This document shows positions 21,375-35,447 of a stretch of DNA of 54,401 bases, piece after piece (position 1 is the stretch's first letter; the number at the start of each line of letters is the position of its first letter). Position numbers and translations under genes: made by a program. The notes below the pieces were generated by a model. The model worked only from the letters and a program-made list of their open reading frames with translations. It ran no database searches and was not told the origin of the DNA. Origin of the DNA: Chromera velia (Eukaryota > Sar > Chromeraceae); the NCBI GenBank assembly GCA_018398765.1, contig JAHBMJ010005611.1:1-54401 (forward strand), read 5' to 3'.

Positions 21375-23485
21375 TCAACTCGCAGTCTCCACATCTGAAA
21401 CGTCGGTCTGAGCATCTGGGGCTCTGGCAATTTCCCAGACGTCCTTGCGGAGACAGGGCTTCCCCATTCCCTTCTCTGCAGACAGACAGGCAGGAGGTGA
21501 GCTTTCTATAACAACACGCATCGCGGACAATTGAGTTCTTGAAGACATACAGAGACATCAGCACCCAAAAATGTCATACAGAGAGATGCATGTCTGAAGC
21601 TGATGGAGAGAGTGAGCTGTTCAGCGAAGAGAAGAATAGTCATGCACAGATGGGAGCCGCGGGCACACACCATGAAGGGACAGAGGGAAGCGTGCTTGAG
21701 GTTTTGAGGGGGCAGGAAAGAGAGAAAAGTCTGGTGAGGGGGGAAAAAGCAAACAGACAAAATCATAGAGAAGGATAAATGGAAAGAAGAAAAAAGAAAG
21801 GCAAAACGAATCCAGGGATGCAGAAATCCAGGGAGGAAGGTCGAGAGGGACAAACAAATGAATGGAGGAAAAAATGAACGGACGAACGAACGAACAAACG
21901 AACAAAGCAAGGCAGCAAATAGAAAGAAGAAGGGAAGGAAGAAAACAAAACACTCATGGGACGGCAAACTGACATTACAGCAACAAGTACATGCAGGGAA
22001 TGGATTATAGAGGCAGCATAGCCGGACGATGCAGACTTTTCTCTCCCATTCACGGTGCATGCACAGAAAAAAGGGGAGCAGGGAGGAAGGCATTTACCAC
22101 CGGTAGAAGAACACACAAATAAATCCACTCACCCATTCCGTTTCCCGCGATTGCCACCTCCACTGTCTTCCTTCCCTGGTCGGACCGAATTTGCACAGGC
22201 ACGTGCACCCGAAAGCGGCCCGACGCAGAGGGCGTATACGTCACCTTGAAAGCTGCACGCAGACACACACACACACACACACGAGGGTGCATGGGGGGGT
22301 CAAAGGGAACCTTGGAAGGGACCCAGATAAAGTTAGTGGGTTGGAGACACACCGAGGCAGACTCTGTGCGTTCATGAAGGCGAAAAACATGACACTCGCT
22401 GGCAGAGAATAGCTAGACCGGACTCACCAGCAGAAACCTCCGTCGTTCCAACGTCCTGCAAGCAGTCAGGCGGGCGGCGAGGGGAGAGAGCGATTCAAAA
22501 ATGCATCACGCGAGGAGAATGGGGTCAGAGTCCGAGTTCAAAGAAACAGTCTTTTGGCATTGGCATGGAGAAGAGAACAAGAGGCAAGCCGACAAGGAGA
22601 TGGTACGGAGTGGAGTGAAAAGAAAGAAGTCAGGGGAACGGAAGGGAAGGTGGAAAGCATACAGATGAGAGAAGGCAATGGAGGGAATAGGGGAGTTCAG
22701 CGAGGGAAGTGCCGAGTTCCAATAAGATGTCTGGAGGGTGGAGGCTGAGAAGCAAGGGTCTCTCTCTGCCGAGAACCGTCTCCTTCCCACCTACGAGAGT
22801 TGCAGAAAGCGCCTCAGAGAAGCCCACACGAGGGCTAAGAAGCTCCTGCCTCGGCCCTTCCTTCAGAATCGTCCCATCCTCTACGGTAATCAAGCGACAG
22901 GAATCGTGTTTCATGGCACCAACACATTGAGCACAGAAGGTGCTGACTGACCTCCGCAATGGCGTCGAGGTCTCTCTGCACAATGCATGCGTCGTCGTTG
23001 GGAGTGCCTATTTGTACGTCGGCATTGTTCGGGATGTTCAACCGAAAGCTGCAGACACAGAGAAAGCCAGTGAGTGGGAAGGACATTGGCATATTGGGAA
23101 AAGTTCTAAATTCCCTCACCTACGGACTGACATTGTTTGGTACGTATTTCCGACTCGCACCATTCCCATTCGCACAAGCTTTTCGTTCTCATCGGTGGCC
23201 TTGCCCTCTTCACCATTTGGAATTTCTTCCACGTCGTCTGCAAAGCGGACTGGCATGCTGTCGCAACGCTGACGTGTGCTTGACGGTCAGTTCCGTATTC
23301 GAGTGACCCGATACCTGTCTGGATACGCAGTATGACGTTTTTCACTGAAACATGGCAACGGTTGCTTCAACTCCATTCACCCGCCAGGCTTTTCCGTCTA
23401 CTTCTTCGAGGCTGACAGAGCGGAGGGAGATTCTTTCCTGTGTAGCAGCGCTGTACTGATGGAACACCGCACATGAAGCTTTCAT
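21375..23485 (-). CDS. 227-aa protein with a possible ASH/MSP-like beta-sandwich
   Basis: Seven minus-strand exons, all with standard splice sites or close variants and consistent phases: 23485-23381, 23268-23120, 23048-22952, 22878-22795, 22455-22428, 22252-22133, 21475-21375 (684 nt including TGA). The protein begins MKASCAVFHQYSA. It has a charged region (FADDVEEIPNGEEGKATDEN, ~residues 42-61), then SFRLNIPNNADVQIG and RDLDAIAE, and a strand-rich segment AAFKVTYTPSASGRF followed by VHVPVQIRSDQ and TVEVAIAGNG (~145-195). That last segment resembles the strands of ASPM/SPD-2/Hydin-type immunoglobulin-like domains found in ciliary and centrosomal proteins; this is a pattern impression, not a search result. 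Exon 5 is only 28 nt. The acceptor of exon 4 (TAGAG) is the weakest site. It is divergent from the DUF2358-like gene, 508 bp between start codons. Confidence 0.6.
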
Positions 23486-23993
23486 GCAAAAAATCCAGAT
23501 TCAATTGGAGTTAAAACTCCCAACCTCCTACAGCTCGAGATCCTGTTCGAGCGCGCTATATTCGAGCGCGCTATAGCGCGCTATATAGAGGAAAGCATCA
23601 TTGCAAATGATTCAGTTTACGTGCCCCTCAAACACAACCGATCGAATCGATTTTTGGTGAGTGCGACCGCGCGTCCGTCTATATACATGCAGGAGACGGA
23701 GACGTCGGAGAGCGGGAGACGGCCGGCACTGACCAGCATCTGACCAGCATTGTGAATCGATTTCTCTTGTATATAAGAAGCGCCACACCAATTGAGCAAT
23801 GGAAAGCTGCACAGCTAAGATTTGCACCTGTACCGCCAACTTGTGGAGTAGCTCCGTCATTCATTGAGCTCTCTGGCCCAGCTTCATCTTCCGTCTCCCA
23901 TTGTCAGACTCCAGTCTCCTGTCAGAGCCTTTTTGAAAGTGTCTAGCTGTGTCTGTGGCTAGCTGCTTGTCGACTTCATCCCGGGCTGACAAT
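23486..23993. promoter_or_regulatory. Shared divergent promoter region with an 18-bp perfect palindrome
   Basis: The 508 bp between the start codons of two divergent genes must hold both promoters. At 23565-23582 is the perfect palindrome AGCGCGCTATAGCGCGCT. The phrase TTCGAGCGCGCTATA occurs twice in tandem (23547-23561 and 23561-23575), and a further CGCGCTATATAG follows. A CTGACCAGCAT duplication lies near 23730-23750. The palindrome is about 80 bp upstream of the minus-strand start and about 410 bp upstream of the plus-strand start. A regulatory role is inference. Confidence 0.4.
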
Positions 23994-24839
23994 ATGAGCC
24001 TCCACTTTCTCTCATGCGTCTTGGTGTGTGGTCTCTTCTCGGCCCAGGCGTTTCGGACCCCATGCACTTCGTCAAGGTGGCCCACTCCCTTGAGACTCCG
24101 GAAACGCCCAGCAGAGTCCCTCGTGGAGGGGTTGCGGGCAGAAGGTTCAAATCGCACGACGAGATCTTGCCTGAGGGCTGCCAGCACGAGTGAGGGCGAG
24201 GGGGAGACCTCCGAGGAGTATGTGAATCCTTTGACGGGATTTCTCGGGAACTTTATACAGAAGAAGCCGGTCCCAGAAAGCAGTGAAAGAGGAAACCAGA
24301 ACAAGCCCGTGGGGGAAATTGATTTTGCGGTTTCGAAGAGGAAAAAGATGCCTCTAAACAGATTGGCACAGGAATTGGAAAAAGCGCTTCAGAGATCAGA
24401 GTGGTTCGTTACAGGTCGAGTGGATCCTTCGTTCTTCAGCGAAAACTTCAGCTTTGAAGACCCAGATGTGAAGGTGAAAGGCATCGAGGACTATGCGAAA
24501 GGGGTGAACAAGATTTTCGATCAGGAGACTTCACGAGCAGAGGTCATTGAGACGACGGTGAAGAGTGCAAACAACACAATTACGGTGACATGGAGACTGG
24601 AAGGAAAAGTGAATGTGGGGCCGGGTCTTCGGATCAAACCGTATCTGGTCTATACTGATTTTGGAGTGGACCCGAAAAGCGGATTGATTGTCTCCCAACT
24701 GGATCGCTTTTCCATTCCGAGCTATGACATTTTGCTGAGCGCCTTTTTCCCGTTCCTTGCCACCTTCCTCACCCCCCCGGCTGCTCCTGCAGCAGAGTTG
24801 CTTGAGGCAGCTCGGAAAGAAAAGAAGAAGACGAAGTAA
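23994..24839 (+). CDS. Predicted plastid-targeted DUF2358/SnoaL-like protein
   Basis: Single open frame of 281 aa. Residues 1-19 form a signal peptide (hydrophobic SCVLVCGLFS, then SAQA) followed by Phe-20 and a basic, Ser/Thr/Arg/Pro-rich stretch (FRTPCTSSRWPTPLRLRKRP). This is the bipartite leader with Phe at the cleavage site known from complex red plastids. The mature part (~residues 118-240) has WFVTGRVDPSFFSENFSFED, VKGIEDYAKGV, NTITVTWRLEGKVN and LIVSQLDRFSI, the pattern of the DUF2358 family of plant and algal plastid proteins with a SnoaL/NTF2-like fold. The biochemical role is unknown. A hydrophobic C-terminal segment (ILLSAFFPFLATFLTPPAAP) could touch a membrane. The stop codon overlaps GTAAGTAAGT, a perfect donor, so a longer spliced form cannot be excluded. 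Start chosen at the ATG that gives the leader. Confidence 0.8.
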   Translation: MSLHFLSCVLVCGLFSAQAFRTPCTSSRWPTPLRLRKRPAESLVEGLRAEGSNRTTRSCLRAASTSEGEGETSEEYVNPLTGFLGNFIQKKPVPESSERGNQNKPVGEIDFAVSKRKKMPLNRLAQELEKALQRSEWFVTGRVDPSFFSENFSFEDPDVKVKGIEDYAKGVNKIFDQETSRAEVIETTVKSANNTITVTWRLEGKVNVGPGLRIKPYLVYTDFGVDPKSGLIVSQLDRFSIPSYDILLSAFFPFLATFLTPPAAPAAELLEAARKEKKKTK

Positions 24840-25999
24840 GTAAGTGAACATGCACACGACACGATTCGTGATGACATCAGTCGGCAGTAAAATATCGGGA
24901 AAATTTCAAAGCACCAGTTTTGGGGAAGTGGGGGATATGGCAAGATTCTTGTGATCTGCTTACATCCAATGTCCCCTCCCCCCCCCCCCTCTTTCTCCCT
25001 TCCCCCCTCTCTAGGAAAATCCCAGATTTTTTTTGTCAAGTTTGTTGGTCCGCTCTCTACCTCACCAACGAAGTCGCGTTGTCCCGCGGCGAAAATCCTG
25101 TCAGACAACGCAAAGGTGACCTCTCCAGCACTTTCGTCTTTGATTCTCAAGCTTCTTTAGTCTCCCTTTTCTCGATCTGCATTTACATTTCTGCTCCCAT
25201 TCACACCTCCATCTTTTTTTCCGCGCAATCTTCAGGCTCTTGCTGTCACAGCTGCAACCTCTGTCTCTTTCTCTCCCTCTCTCCTCTCTCTTTCTGCCCC
25301 TCCGTTTAACAGCCTCTCTCTCTGCAACCTCTGAAACTCCGTCTACCTCTCCGTGTCTCGATACGTGTCCCTGCCGTTCTCTGTCTCTCCGTCTGTCGAT
25401 CCTTGATGTGCGTGATGAAATGGTTCGTTTCATTCTTCTTATATAATAAATTCTACCGTCTATTACGGCGTTTAAACCGAGAACAAAAATATTGAATGTG
25501 TGTATATTAATATATTGCCCAAGGATTTTGCTGAGAAATTTGCTCTAAAAATTGCTTCGAACCTAGCTAACTTTGCATGACGTTTGAACTTAAGTTTAGG
25601 TTTCTAGAATTATTACAGCTTTAAAGTTTAAATATTGATATAATCGAACAGAGCTCGGTAAATACGGAATATAATTAAGTCATCACTGCGTGAGTTATCA
25701 TATATTAATTATTATATTTCAATGACCGTCTTCTCATTATACTGTTTATCGATAAAGCTCCGAGTCGAAACTTTATACTGCGTCTAGCTGATTTCTTAAA
25801 TGTAATAAAGTCAAAATTATTTCGAACAGTAGTTTCACTAGGCTTTTCAAATGTTTTGTAAAAACAAATTCTATTATTCTAAATTCTTTAAAACCTTGAC
25901 TAGGACGTACTTCTTTAAAACCTTGACTAGTAGGACGTACTTCGAATAGTTGGAAGACCTCTTGTGCCAATAAGAGCTTAAACAACAAACACAAGACAC
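24840..25999. other. Intergenic; 3' flank then AT-rich DNA
   Basis: 24840-25440 is pyrimidine-rich with C and T runs and no motif. 25440-25999 is AT-rich with an imperfect ~30-bp tandem duplication at about 25880-25940 (CTTTAAAACCTTGACTAG then GACGTACTTC, the second copy with an extra TAG). It directly precedes the LTR element, whose target duplication ACAC is at 25996-25999. Confidence 0.5.
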
Positions 26000-26503
26000 T
26001 GCTATACGCTACTTAAGCACAGCTAGAAAGAAAATAGAAATTAAAAAATTAATTAAGCACAGCTAGAAAGAAAATAGAAATTAAATGAATTGATTGTGGT
26101 TTAAAGTAACACTGAGCAAAAGAGAATCGTGCGCATCACTCGCCTTCATGACCTAATGGTTAGCATACAACACTAACAAGCAAGAGGTCATAGGTTTAAG
26201 CCTCGCTACCTCCTTTTTAAGAATCAAAGAAAGAAGATGTAGGACGTTAACGTCTTATATCATACAGATGTTGGCGTATCACACTTCGATCGAAATCATA
26301 TGAAAGACTTCCGAAAGACTTTCTGGGAGACTACAATGAAATCAGATCGATCACCAAATTACAAGAAAGCTCCCATGCTCCTGACACTGATCGAGTCTGT
26401 CACTAGGGATCGACCTGAACCACTCCAGCGACATCAAGCCCTGAAGACCCTTGAACCTCTGCAAGCACTCACCAGCGCCAACCCCTCTAAGTAGACCTTA
26501 ACA
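26000..26503 (+). repeat. Left LTR (504 bp) with internal tRNA-like box and 33-bp duplication
   Basis: TG...CA ends. A ~33-bp phrase containing AAGCACAGCTAGAAAG is duplicated near the 5' end. A tRNA-like segment with A- and B-box motifs and a T run lies at 26141-26218. The 3' part (from about 26225) has an open frame (KDFRKTFWETTMKSDRSPNY...) that is also open in the right copy. Confidence 0.9.
26141..26218 (+). repeat. tRNA-like segment (Pol III A/B boxes) inside the left LTR
   Basis: ATGACCTAATGGTTAGCATAC resembles a tRNA D-arm/A box. GGTTTAAGCCT (26193-26203) resembles a B box at normal spacing and is followed by TTTTT (26214-26218), a Pol III-type terminator. The stems are imperfect, so it is unlikely to be a charged tRNA. 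The right LTR has the same segment with a better B box. Confidence 0.5.
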
Positions 26504-26956
26504 CATGGTGACGCCTAGCTCGAGATTAACAAGATCAAAGAGCTGAGCGAACGGAGACCAACCTTCTCTACCGAACAACAACTATTCTGCAAGCAACGCA
26601 GACCACCTTCTTCGTCCAGAGAAGGTTCACCCAGAGGAAACCAGAATGCTGTGATCATCTACACGCATACTACAGGAGCCCACACCTGCAAGCCATCAAC
26701 TCAAACCTCAACTTGTACGCCCTCGACTTGGCCGTCCCTTTGGTGTCCTGTACCTGCAAGGAAAAGAAGCAGGACCACATCGCGAAGCGCTGCTAGAATT
26801 TTTGACGGAACCCCACTTTCTGTCCTCTGACATAAATCGACATCAGACAGGACCACACCGCAAAGCGCTGCTGAAATTTCTGACTGTACCGCCTTTTCCC
26901 CGTTTCTCTGAATTTTATGCATTGTATCTGACAGTGAATTTGACTTTTCCTCGTTT

Positions 26957-27430
26957 CTCTGTGAATAGTGAAGCCCTGCCCTTTTTGTGAATTTCACGCA
27001 TTCTACCTAACAGTGAATTTGACTTCTCTTCGTTTCTCTGTGAATGGCGAAGCCTTGCCCTTTTTACGAATTTCACGCATTCTACCTGACAGTGAATTTG
27101 ACTTCTTTTCGTTTCTCTGTGAACAGCGAAGCCCTAGCCTTTTTGCGAACTTCATGCATTCTACCTGACAGTGAATTTAACTTCTCTTCGTTTCTCTGTG
27201 AATGGCAAAGCCCTGCCCTTTTTGTGAATTTCATGTATGCTACCTGACAGTGAATTTGACTTCTCTTCGTTTCTCTGTGAACAGCGAAGCCCTGCCCTTT
27301 TTACGAATTTCACGCATTCTACCTAACAGTGAATTTAACTTCTCTTTGTTTCTCTGTGAACGGCAAAGCCCTGCCCTTTTTGCAAATTTCAAACACTCTA
27401 CCTGACAGTGAATTTGACTTATCTTTATCC
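26957..27430. repeat. 79-bp tandem array, six copies
   Basis: The phrase CTCTGTGAA recurs at 26957, 27036, 27115, 27194, 27273 and 27352, exactly 79 bp apart each time. Each unit continues GAAGCCCTGCCCTTTTT, GAATTTCACGCATTCTACCT, CAGTGAATTTGACTTC. A partial degenerate unit precedes the array. Since 79 is not a multiple of three, frames rotate and the apparent open frames are not evidence of coding. It lies in the 5' untranslated part of the LTR element. Confidence 0.95.
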
Positions 27431-27844
27431 TTCTGCGAAAGGCAAAACACATTACGAAACGTTCGTGTGTTTTGTGACTTGGACTTTCGTGCGAAGCAAA
27501 AAGAAAATTTGACTACTTCCATCCCTGTGTGACTTACTTTTTTCGCTTGCCGTCTTCGTATATACGAGCAGTCTACCTGCACATACGAGACAAATACAAG
27601 TAACTCTTTCTTCATTCGAATTTGGATTGCTTCTCTTTCTTTCCTTTTGCGAAGGAGATATCTTTCTGTAAATCAGGCCATCTTTCCTCTCAGCAAGTTC
27701 AGAATTTCACTCTGCTGCACAAATCTTTCTTTTACAGCTAAACAAACCCTTTTATTTTTCTTCGAATTCGGATTCTCCCTTCTCTTTTTGCTCTTCAACG
27801 GAACCCTACCTCTCTCACTTCATCAAGTCGTTTTTTCTCTCTGC

Positions 27845-28340
27845 AAATTCATCGATTGAGGATGAAAGACTGATAAAAAAATTTCGGAGAGGACTGTTCG
27901 ACAAAATCGCAAAGTCGATTCTCACACAAAAGCAATACACCTCATTCGACGAATTAGTGGGGGCAGCAGAACTGATTTCACACAACAGTGGGGCAACTGA
28001 GAGAGTCTGACCCAAAAAGGTTTTGGCAGTCGAAGAAACAAATGGCGAAATGATGAAAGGAGACAGACTCACCGAGAGCTAGAGGGAAGAGCCCGCACCC
28101 TTCACAGAACGACACATCTCCTTGTTGACCAACACAGTCCTGCAGCAGTGTCCACACAAGCAACTTGCAAGAGATGCGGAGGCTCAACCCCTCATGGAAG
28201 TGACCAGTGCCCTTTGCCACCAGACTACAAATACGCATATTGTGGCAACAAACGACATGGGAGACCAGCATGTAGAAGACTAAAAAGGGACTCAAAAGTA
28301 AATCGATTTACGCCTTTCAGTCTCAGAAAAAACAGACTTT
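27845..28340 (+). pseudogene. gag-like remnant with capsid and zinc-knuckle pieces
   Basis: 27860-28005 reads KKFRRGLFDKIAKSILTQK then FDELVGAAELIS, resembling the capsid C-terminal part of retrotransposon Gag (F..GL...I....L.......EL...A). After stops, 28166-28290 reads CKRCGGSTPHGSDQCP and YCGNKRHGRPACRR, a pair of zinc-knuckle-like CxxC...H....C motifs. Frames are broken. This fits a Gag of a Ty3- or Bel-type element, but the family cannot be fixed. Confidence 0.5.
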
Positions 28341-30112
28341 AACATAAAAAAAAAAATGTACAGAAGGAAGGCCGAAAAGAGTAAGGAACACTGAAGACCA
28401 CGGAGAAAAACAGAAAAAGGAGAGAGGAGAAAGGGAGAGAAAAGGAAGAAAAACAATAAGAAGGACTAAACGGAAGCAGTCATACATATCTATTTGAACT
28501 GATAAAGGGTAGAACTCTTTATCTCTTCGGTTACAGTATGGTCGCAGCTGCAATGATAGACAGCAGACGTGCGGTGAATCATAATACACGAACACGTCCG
28601 GTAGCAGCTGACAACAGGAAACCCGTCTTTGAAGGCCATTCTTTCACCTCTCTGAATCAAAGGCAAGGGGGGAAACAAACTTGAGAACGAAAGACTCGTT
28701 TCTTTTTTTTGAACGAAAGACTCGTTTCTTTTTTTGTTTGATTTACAGAGAATCAAGAAATTTAAACCGAATTTCACATCTTTTCCTCGATGAGACGCGA
28801 CTTTTTGTTTGACTTGCATGCGCTTGAAATGTACACGTTCTTCAAAACTAGACAGACTCATGAGGAAAAAAAAATCCGTCCACAAAGTGAGACAAGTGGT
28901 TAAAAAAAAAAAAGAGAGAGAGAGAGAGAGACAGAAGGTGTAATACTCCCTCACCTATGAAGGATGCCCAAACGAATTGTAGTTGATCAAAGTTGAAGAC
29001 TACGACTGCCCTACATTCATTCAGTAATTTGAGGCAGAGCAAAGTATGAAAAAAGGAGCCGCTATTCTTAAAGAGCAAGAAAGGAAACTCAGCAGTTAAA
29101 GAAAGAAGACAGATCAAAAAGAGAAAATCACGGTGCAGGAGGGGGAAGACGAAACAAAAGCAACATACTGTGACACAAAAGAGAGACTAGCAGAGCCGAG
29201 TACAATGCTGGCACTGCATCTAAAATATGCAAGGAACAGAATGGGGAACACCCACCTCAGAAGGAGCTGGCAGCCCCAATCACAGGAGGCCAGTTCATGT
29301 TGACCAAGGCGGTATGCTTCCAGTACTCTCACTTAATTCCAGGGTTGCCGTGGGGAAGGCAGACATAAACAGGGACCGAGGAGCCTAGAACTGAAAACCT
29401 GCAGATATGGAGAGATAAAATCATCATCGACTACGTTCTCAACGACAATCATATCGACAGTGGGAGATCAAGAGTTAGAACGAGCACCGTCAACAACCAG
29501 AAATGGAAAACGCGCAGGCACTGGAGGTGCACAAAAGTTGTGCGTAAGTAAAAAACCACCCAAACAGAGAGAAAAGATAAACAAGATGAACACTTACAAA
29601 CGAATGATCAAATGAATAAAGGATGGACGGGTAGATGCCTGATTGATTCAGATCAGAACGACCAACTGAACCAAATGAAGGGCACAAAAGATGCAAGGCA
29701 AGACAAGTGTGTCGACAAAAAGACCAACTGAATGACCCTCTGAGTACTGAAAAGGGATGAATGGAAACAAAATACCCATACACACACACTTACATATCTT
29801 CACCCTCATTCATCCACTCACCCGCAACTACATACATACGAACCCTCCCTGGAGCAGCACCGCATACCGATTGGTGACTGATGAATAAAGGCAGATAACA
29901 CAGACCTGCTGGGCGCATATAACCCACAGCCTCCGACCTTGATGCCTTTGCGGCGAGAAGACGCATGCGCATGCGCACATAAGGTGCCCCAGGGGGTGAG
30001 TTGGCCACTCATACCACCAGGACCTCCCAGGGAGAGGTAAGGTCGCCCGCTCAATTGCTCGTACTGGGCCTCCCTTCCCCAGTATATCATCATCGACCTA
30101 TACACACATACA

Positions 30113-30155
<43 letters not shown>

Positions 30156-32061
30156 ATACACACATACACACACACACACACACATACACATGCACATACA
30201 CACACATACCCCATACATACAAACACTAAACCGAGCTTCGCGCCCAAGCTCATTAAAAAAAAAAAACCGCCCAAGAAGCAAAACCCGGTGTTGGGCCTCC
30301 GACCTCAACAGTAATCTGAAGATGAGCCCGATGAAAAGAGGTGACTACACTCATTTTCAACTAAAAGTTAGAGAGGAAGAAGCACGAGAAGAAGCCAAAT
30401 GCCATACTAAAGAAGAGAAGCAAGTCAACAAACAGCAAAAGGTGGAATCACCCGCTCATATATGCACACTGAAATAGATGTCTTTCAGAGCAGATGGGAT
30501 CATGGGGGGGGGAGCCAGATAAACGAAATAAGACGACTGGCAGGCAAATGAAATCATAGGAGAAAATCAATTCAGTGAAATTGAACGAAATAGTGAATGG
30601 TGCAGAGATAAGCAAATCAAAGCCAGACAGTGAGAACATGGGAAGACAGTCTGTCAAAAAAGTACAAAGCCGATAAGCTCTTCTAAATAAAATAGAGGCA
30701 GAGAAGTGTAAAACACGAACTCGCAGCAAACTTGACATCGAACAGCTGAGTCACTACCTTGCATGAATAGACTGACTCCTCTTCCCGAGCCGCTCTCTGT
30801 CGCGTGCCAAAGATCCCCTTATAGGAGGAAAGACGAGACAAAGAAGAAGGTTGTTGATGAGAGCTATAAGGAGGCAACATCGAGACAAAAAGGAGTACGA
30901 AGAACGCCACCGCCCCGCGGGTAAGGGCGTGAGTAGACGACCAAGACCGAGAAGATGGAGATAAACAACATGAACACCACCCAGGAGATCAAAGCGATGA
31001 CGTAGAAGCATGCGGCAGTGATGAGAAGTCGCCGGGAGGAACAGGAGGACAAGGAAGTGGACGAAACCGATGTCGAAGCGGACGAGGCTCATGGAGATGG
31101 AAAGAGACATCAGGTTCCAGAGGGGCAAGGACAACGACGACAGGGGCAAAGTGGACGTAGGCATCGTGATCCTTGCCGTGGATGTAGGTATAGTGATCCT
31201 TGCATCAGAACACGAACGCGGAGAAGGACGAGACAGAGACGAGGTAGATGTGGCGATGTAGAAGAGGTCGGAGACGGAGGAGGATCGCTTTGTGTCCGAA
31301 CATAAATACGGAGAAGGACGAGACGGAGGCGAGGTAGATGTGGTGATGTAGAAGAGGTTGGAGAACAAGGACATGGAGAGCATTTGCAAGCACAGGGACA
31401 AGGAAGACTGATATGAACAACATGAAGCATAAGATCAACGTGAAGCTCTTGAAGGACGAGAACAAAGAGGCTACAGAGCACTCGCTCTGACCGGGAAGAT
31501 GAGGGCCTCGACAGACAGTGGCCAGCCAGAGAGTCGCTACGAAAGCGAGGTCGAGGTTCCAAGCAGGGACCAGACGAAGCGATTGCAGAATAGGAACGAA
31601 GTCATAAAGGAGACGGAAGAACAACACCGCTTTGAACTAAAGGAGACTTATGGAGAAGAGAGAACTGACGCTTCAAGGGAGAGTTGCCAGAGATGTATCA
31701 AGAGTGATAAAGATGTTGCGGTTGAATTGGAGCATCGAAGGAGGGATCGATCATGCCATGTACGTGCTTCACAAAAATTTTTTCATCGAAATGTTCCAAT
31801 CGAAAATGAAAAACACGCCCCGGCCGAAAAATACGTGTTGCATCGTACGTATATCGTACGTGTTGCATTGTATGACATGTTGCACTCATGCATAGCTATA
31901 TAGGCCCATTTGCATGAAGGACCCCGGCACTTTCCGCGGGGGCCATCCGATTTTGTGCGCGCGAACTGAAGGACGTGCTGGCATGCTGGGGCCTTTTTGA
32001 CAACCCCGCGTGCCGCGCATGCGAGATCTCGCGGTTAGGCATGGAAAGGCATAGAAAGACA
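28341..32061. other. Internal region of the LTR element without recognised genes
   Basis: About 3.7 kb with no supported protein domain. It contains a CA-rich microsatellite (30101-30213), a two-copy 90-bp tandem repeat at about 31200-31378 (GAGAAGGACGAGAC repeated at 31221 and 31311), and a TACGT-rich quasi-palindromic patch at about 31840-31875. Open frames on both strands here are low-complexity shadows. It may be decayed pol sequence or captured non-coding DNA. Confidence 0.4.
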
Positions 32062-32079
32062 TAGAAAGGGGCGAATGCT
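32062..32079. repeat. 18-bp target-site duplication, left copy (nested element)
   Basis: TAGAAAGGGGCGAATGCT, identical to 35430-35447. It consists of the purine tract of the host LTR element plus the first four bases (TGCT) of its right LTR. Confidence 0.8.
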
Positions 32080-35429
<3,350 letters not shown>

Positions 35430-35447
35430 TAGAAAGGGGCGAATGCT
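35430..35447. repeat. 18-bp target-site duplication, right copy
   Basis: Identical to 32062-32079; its last four bases are the first four of the right LTR. Confidence 0.8.

Noticed and set aside
24831-24850. Splice donor GTAAGTAAGT at the stop of the DUF2358-like gene as proof of a longer protein
   Set aside because: No downstream in-phase exon with recognisable sequence was found; kept only as a caveat.
26968-27405. Several ~66-codon open frames with similar peptides (PCPFCEFHAFYL...)
   Set aside because: They are rotating frames of the 79-bp array; the apparent protein repeat follows from DNA periodicity and 79 is not divisible by three.
26957-27430. CRISPR-like array
   Set aside because: Units are contiguous and similar throughout, with no spacer/repeat alternation, in a eukaryotic LTR element.
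28148-28342. Host zinc-finger gene
   Set aside because: The CxxC...H....C pair follows a Gag capsid-like remnant inside an LTR element and lacks splice structure, so it is treated as a gag remnant.
29818-30308. Val/Cys- and Thr/His-rich open frames
   Set aside because: Products of the CA/TG microsatellite at 30101-30213.
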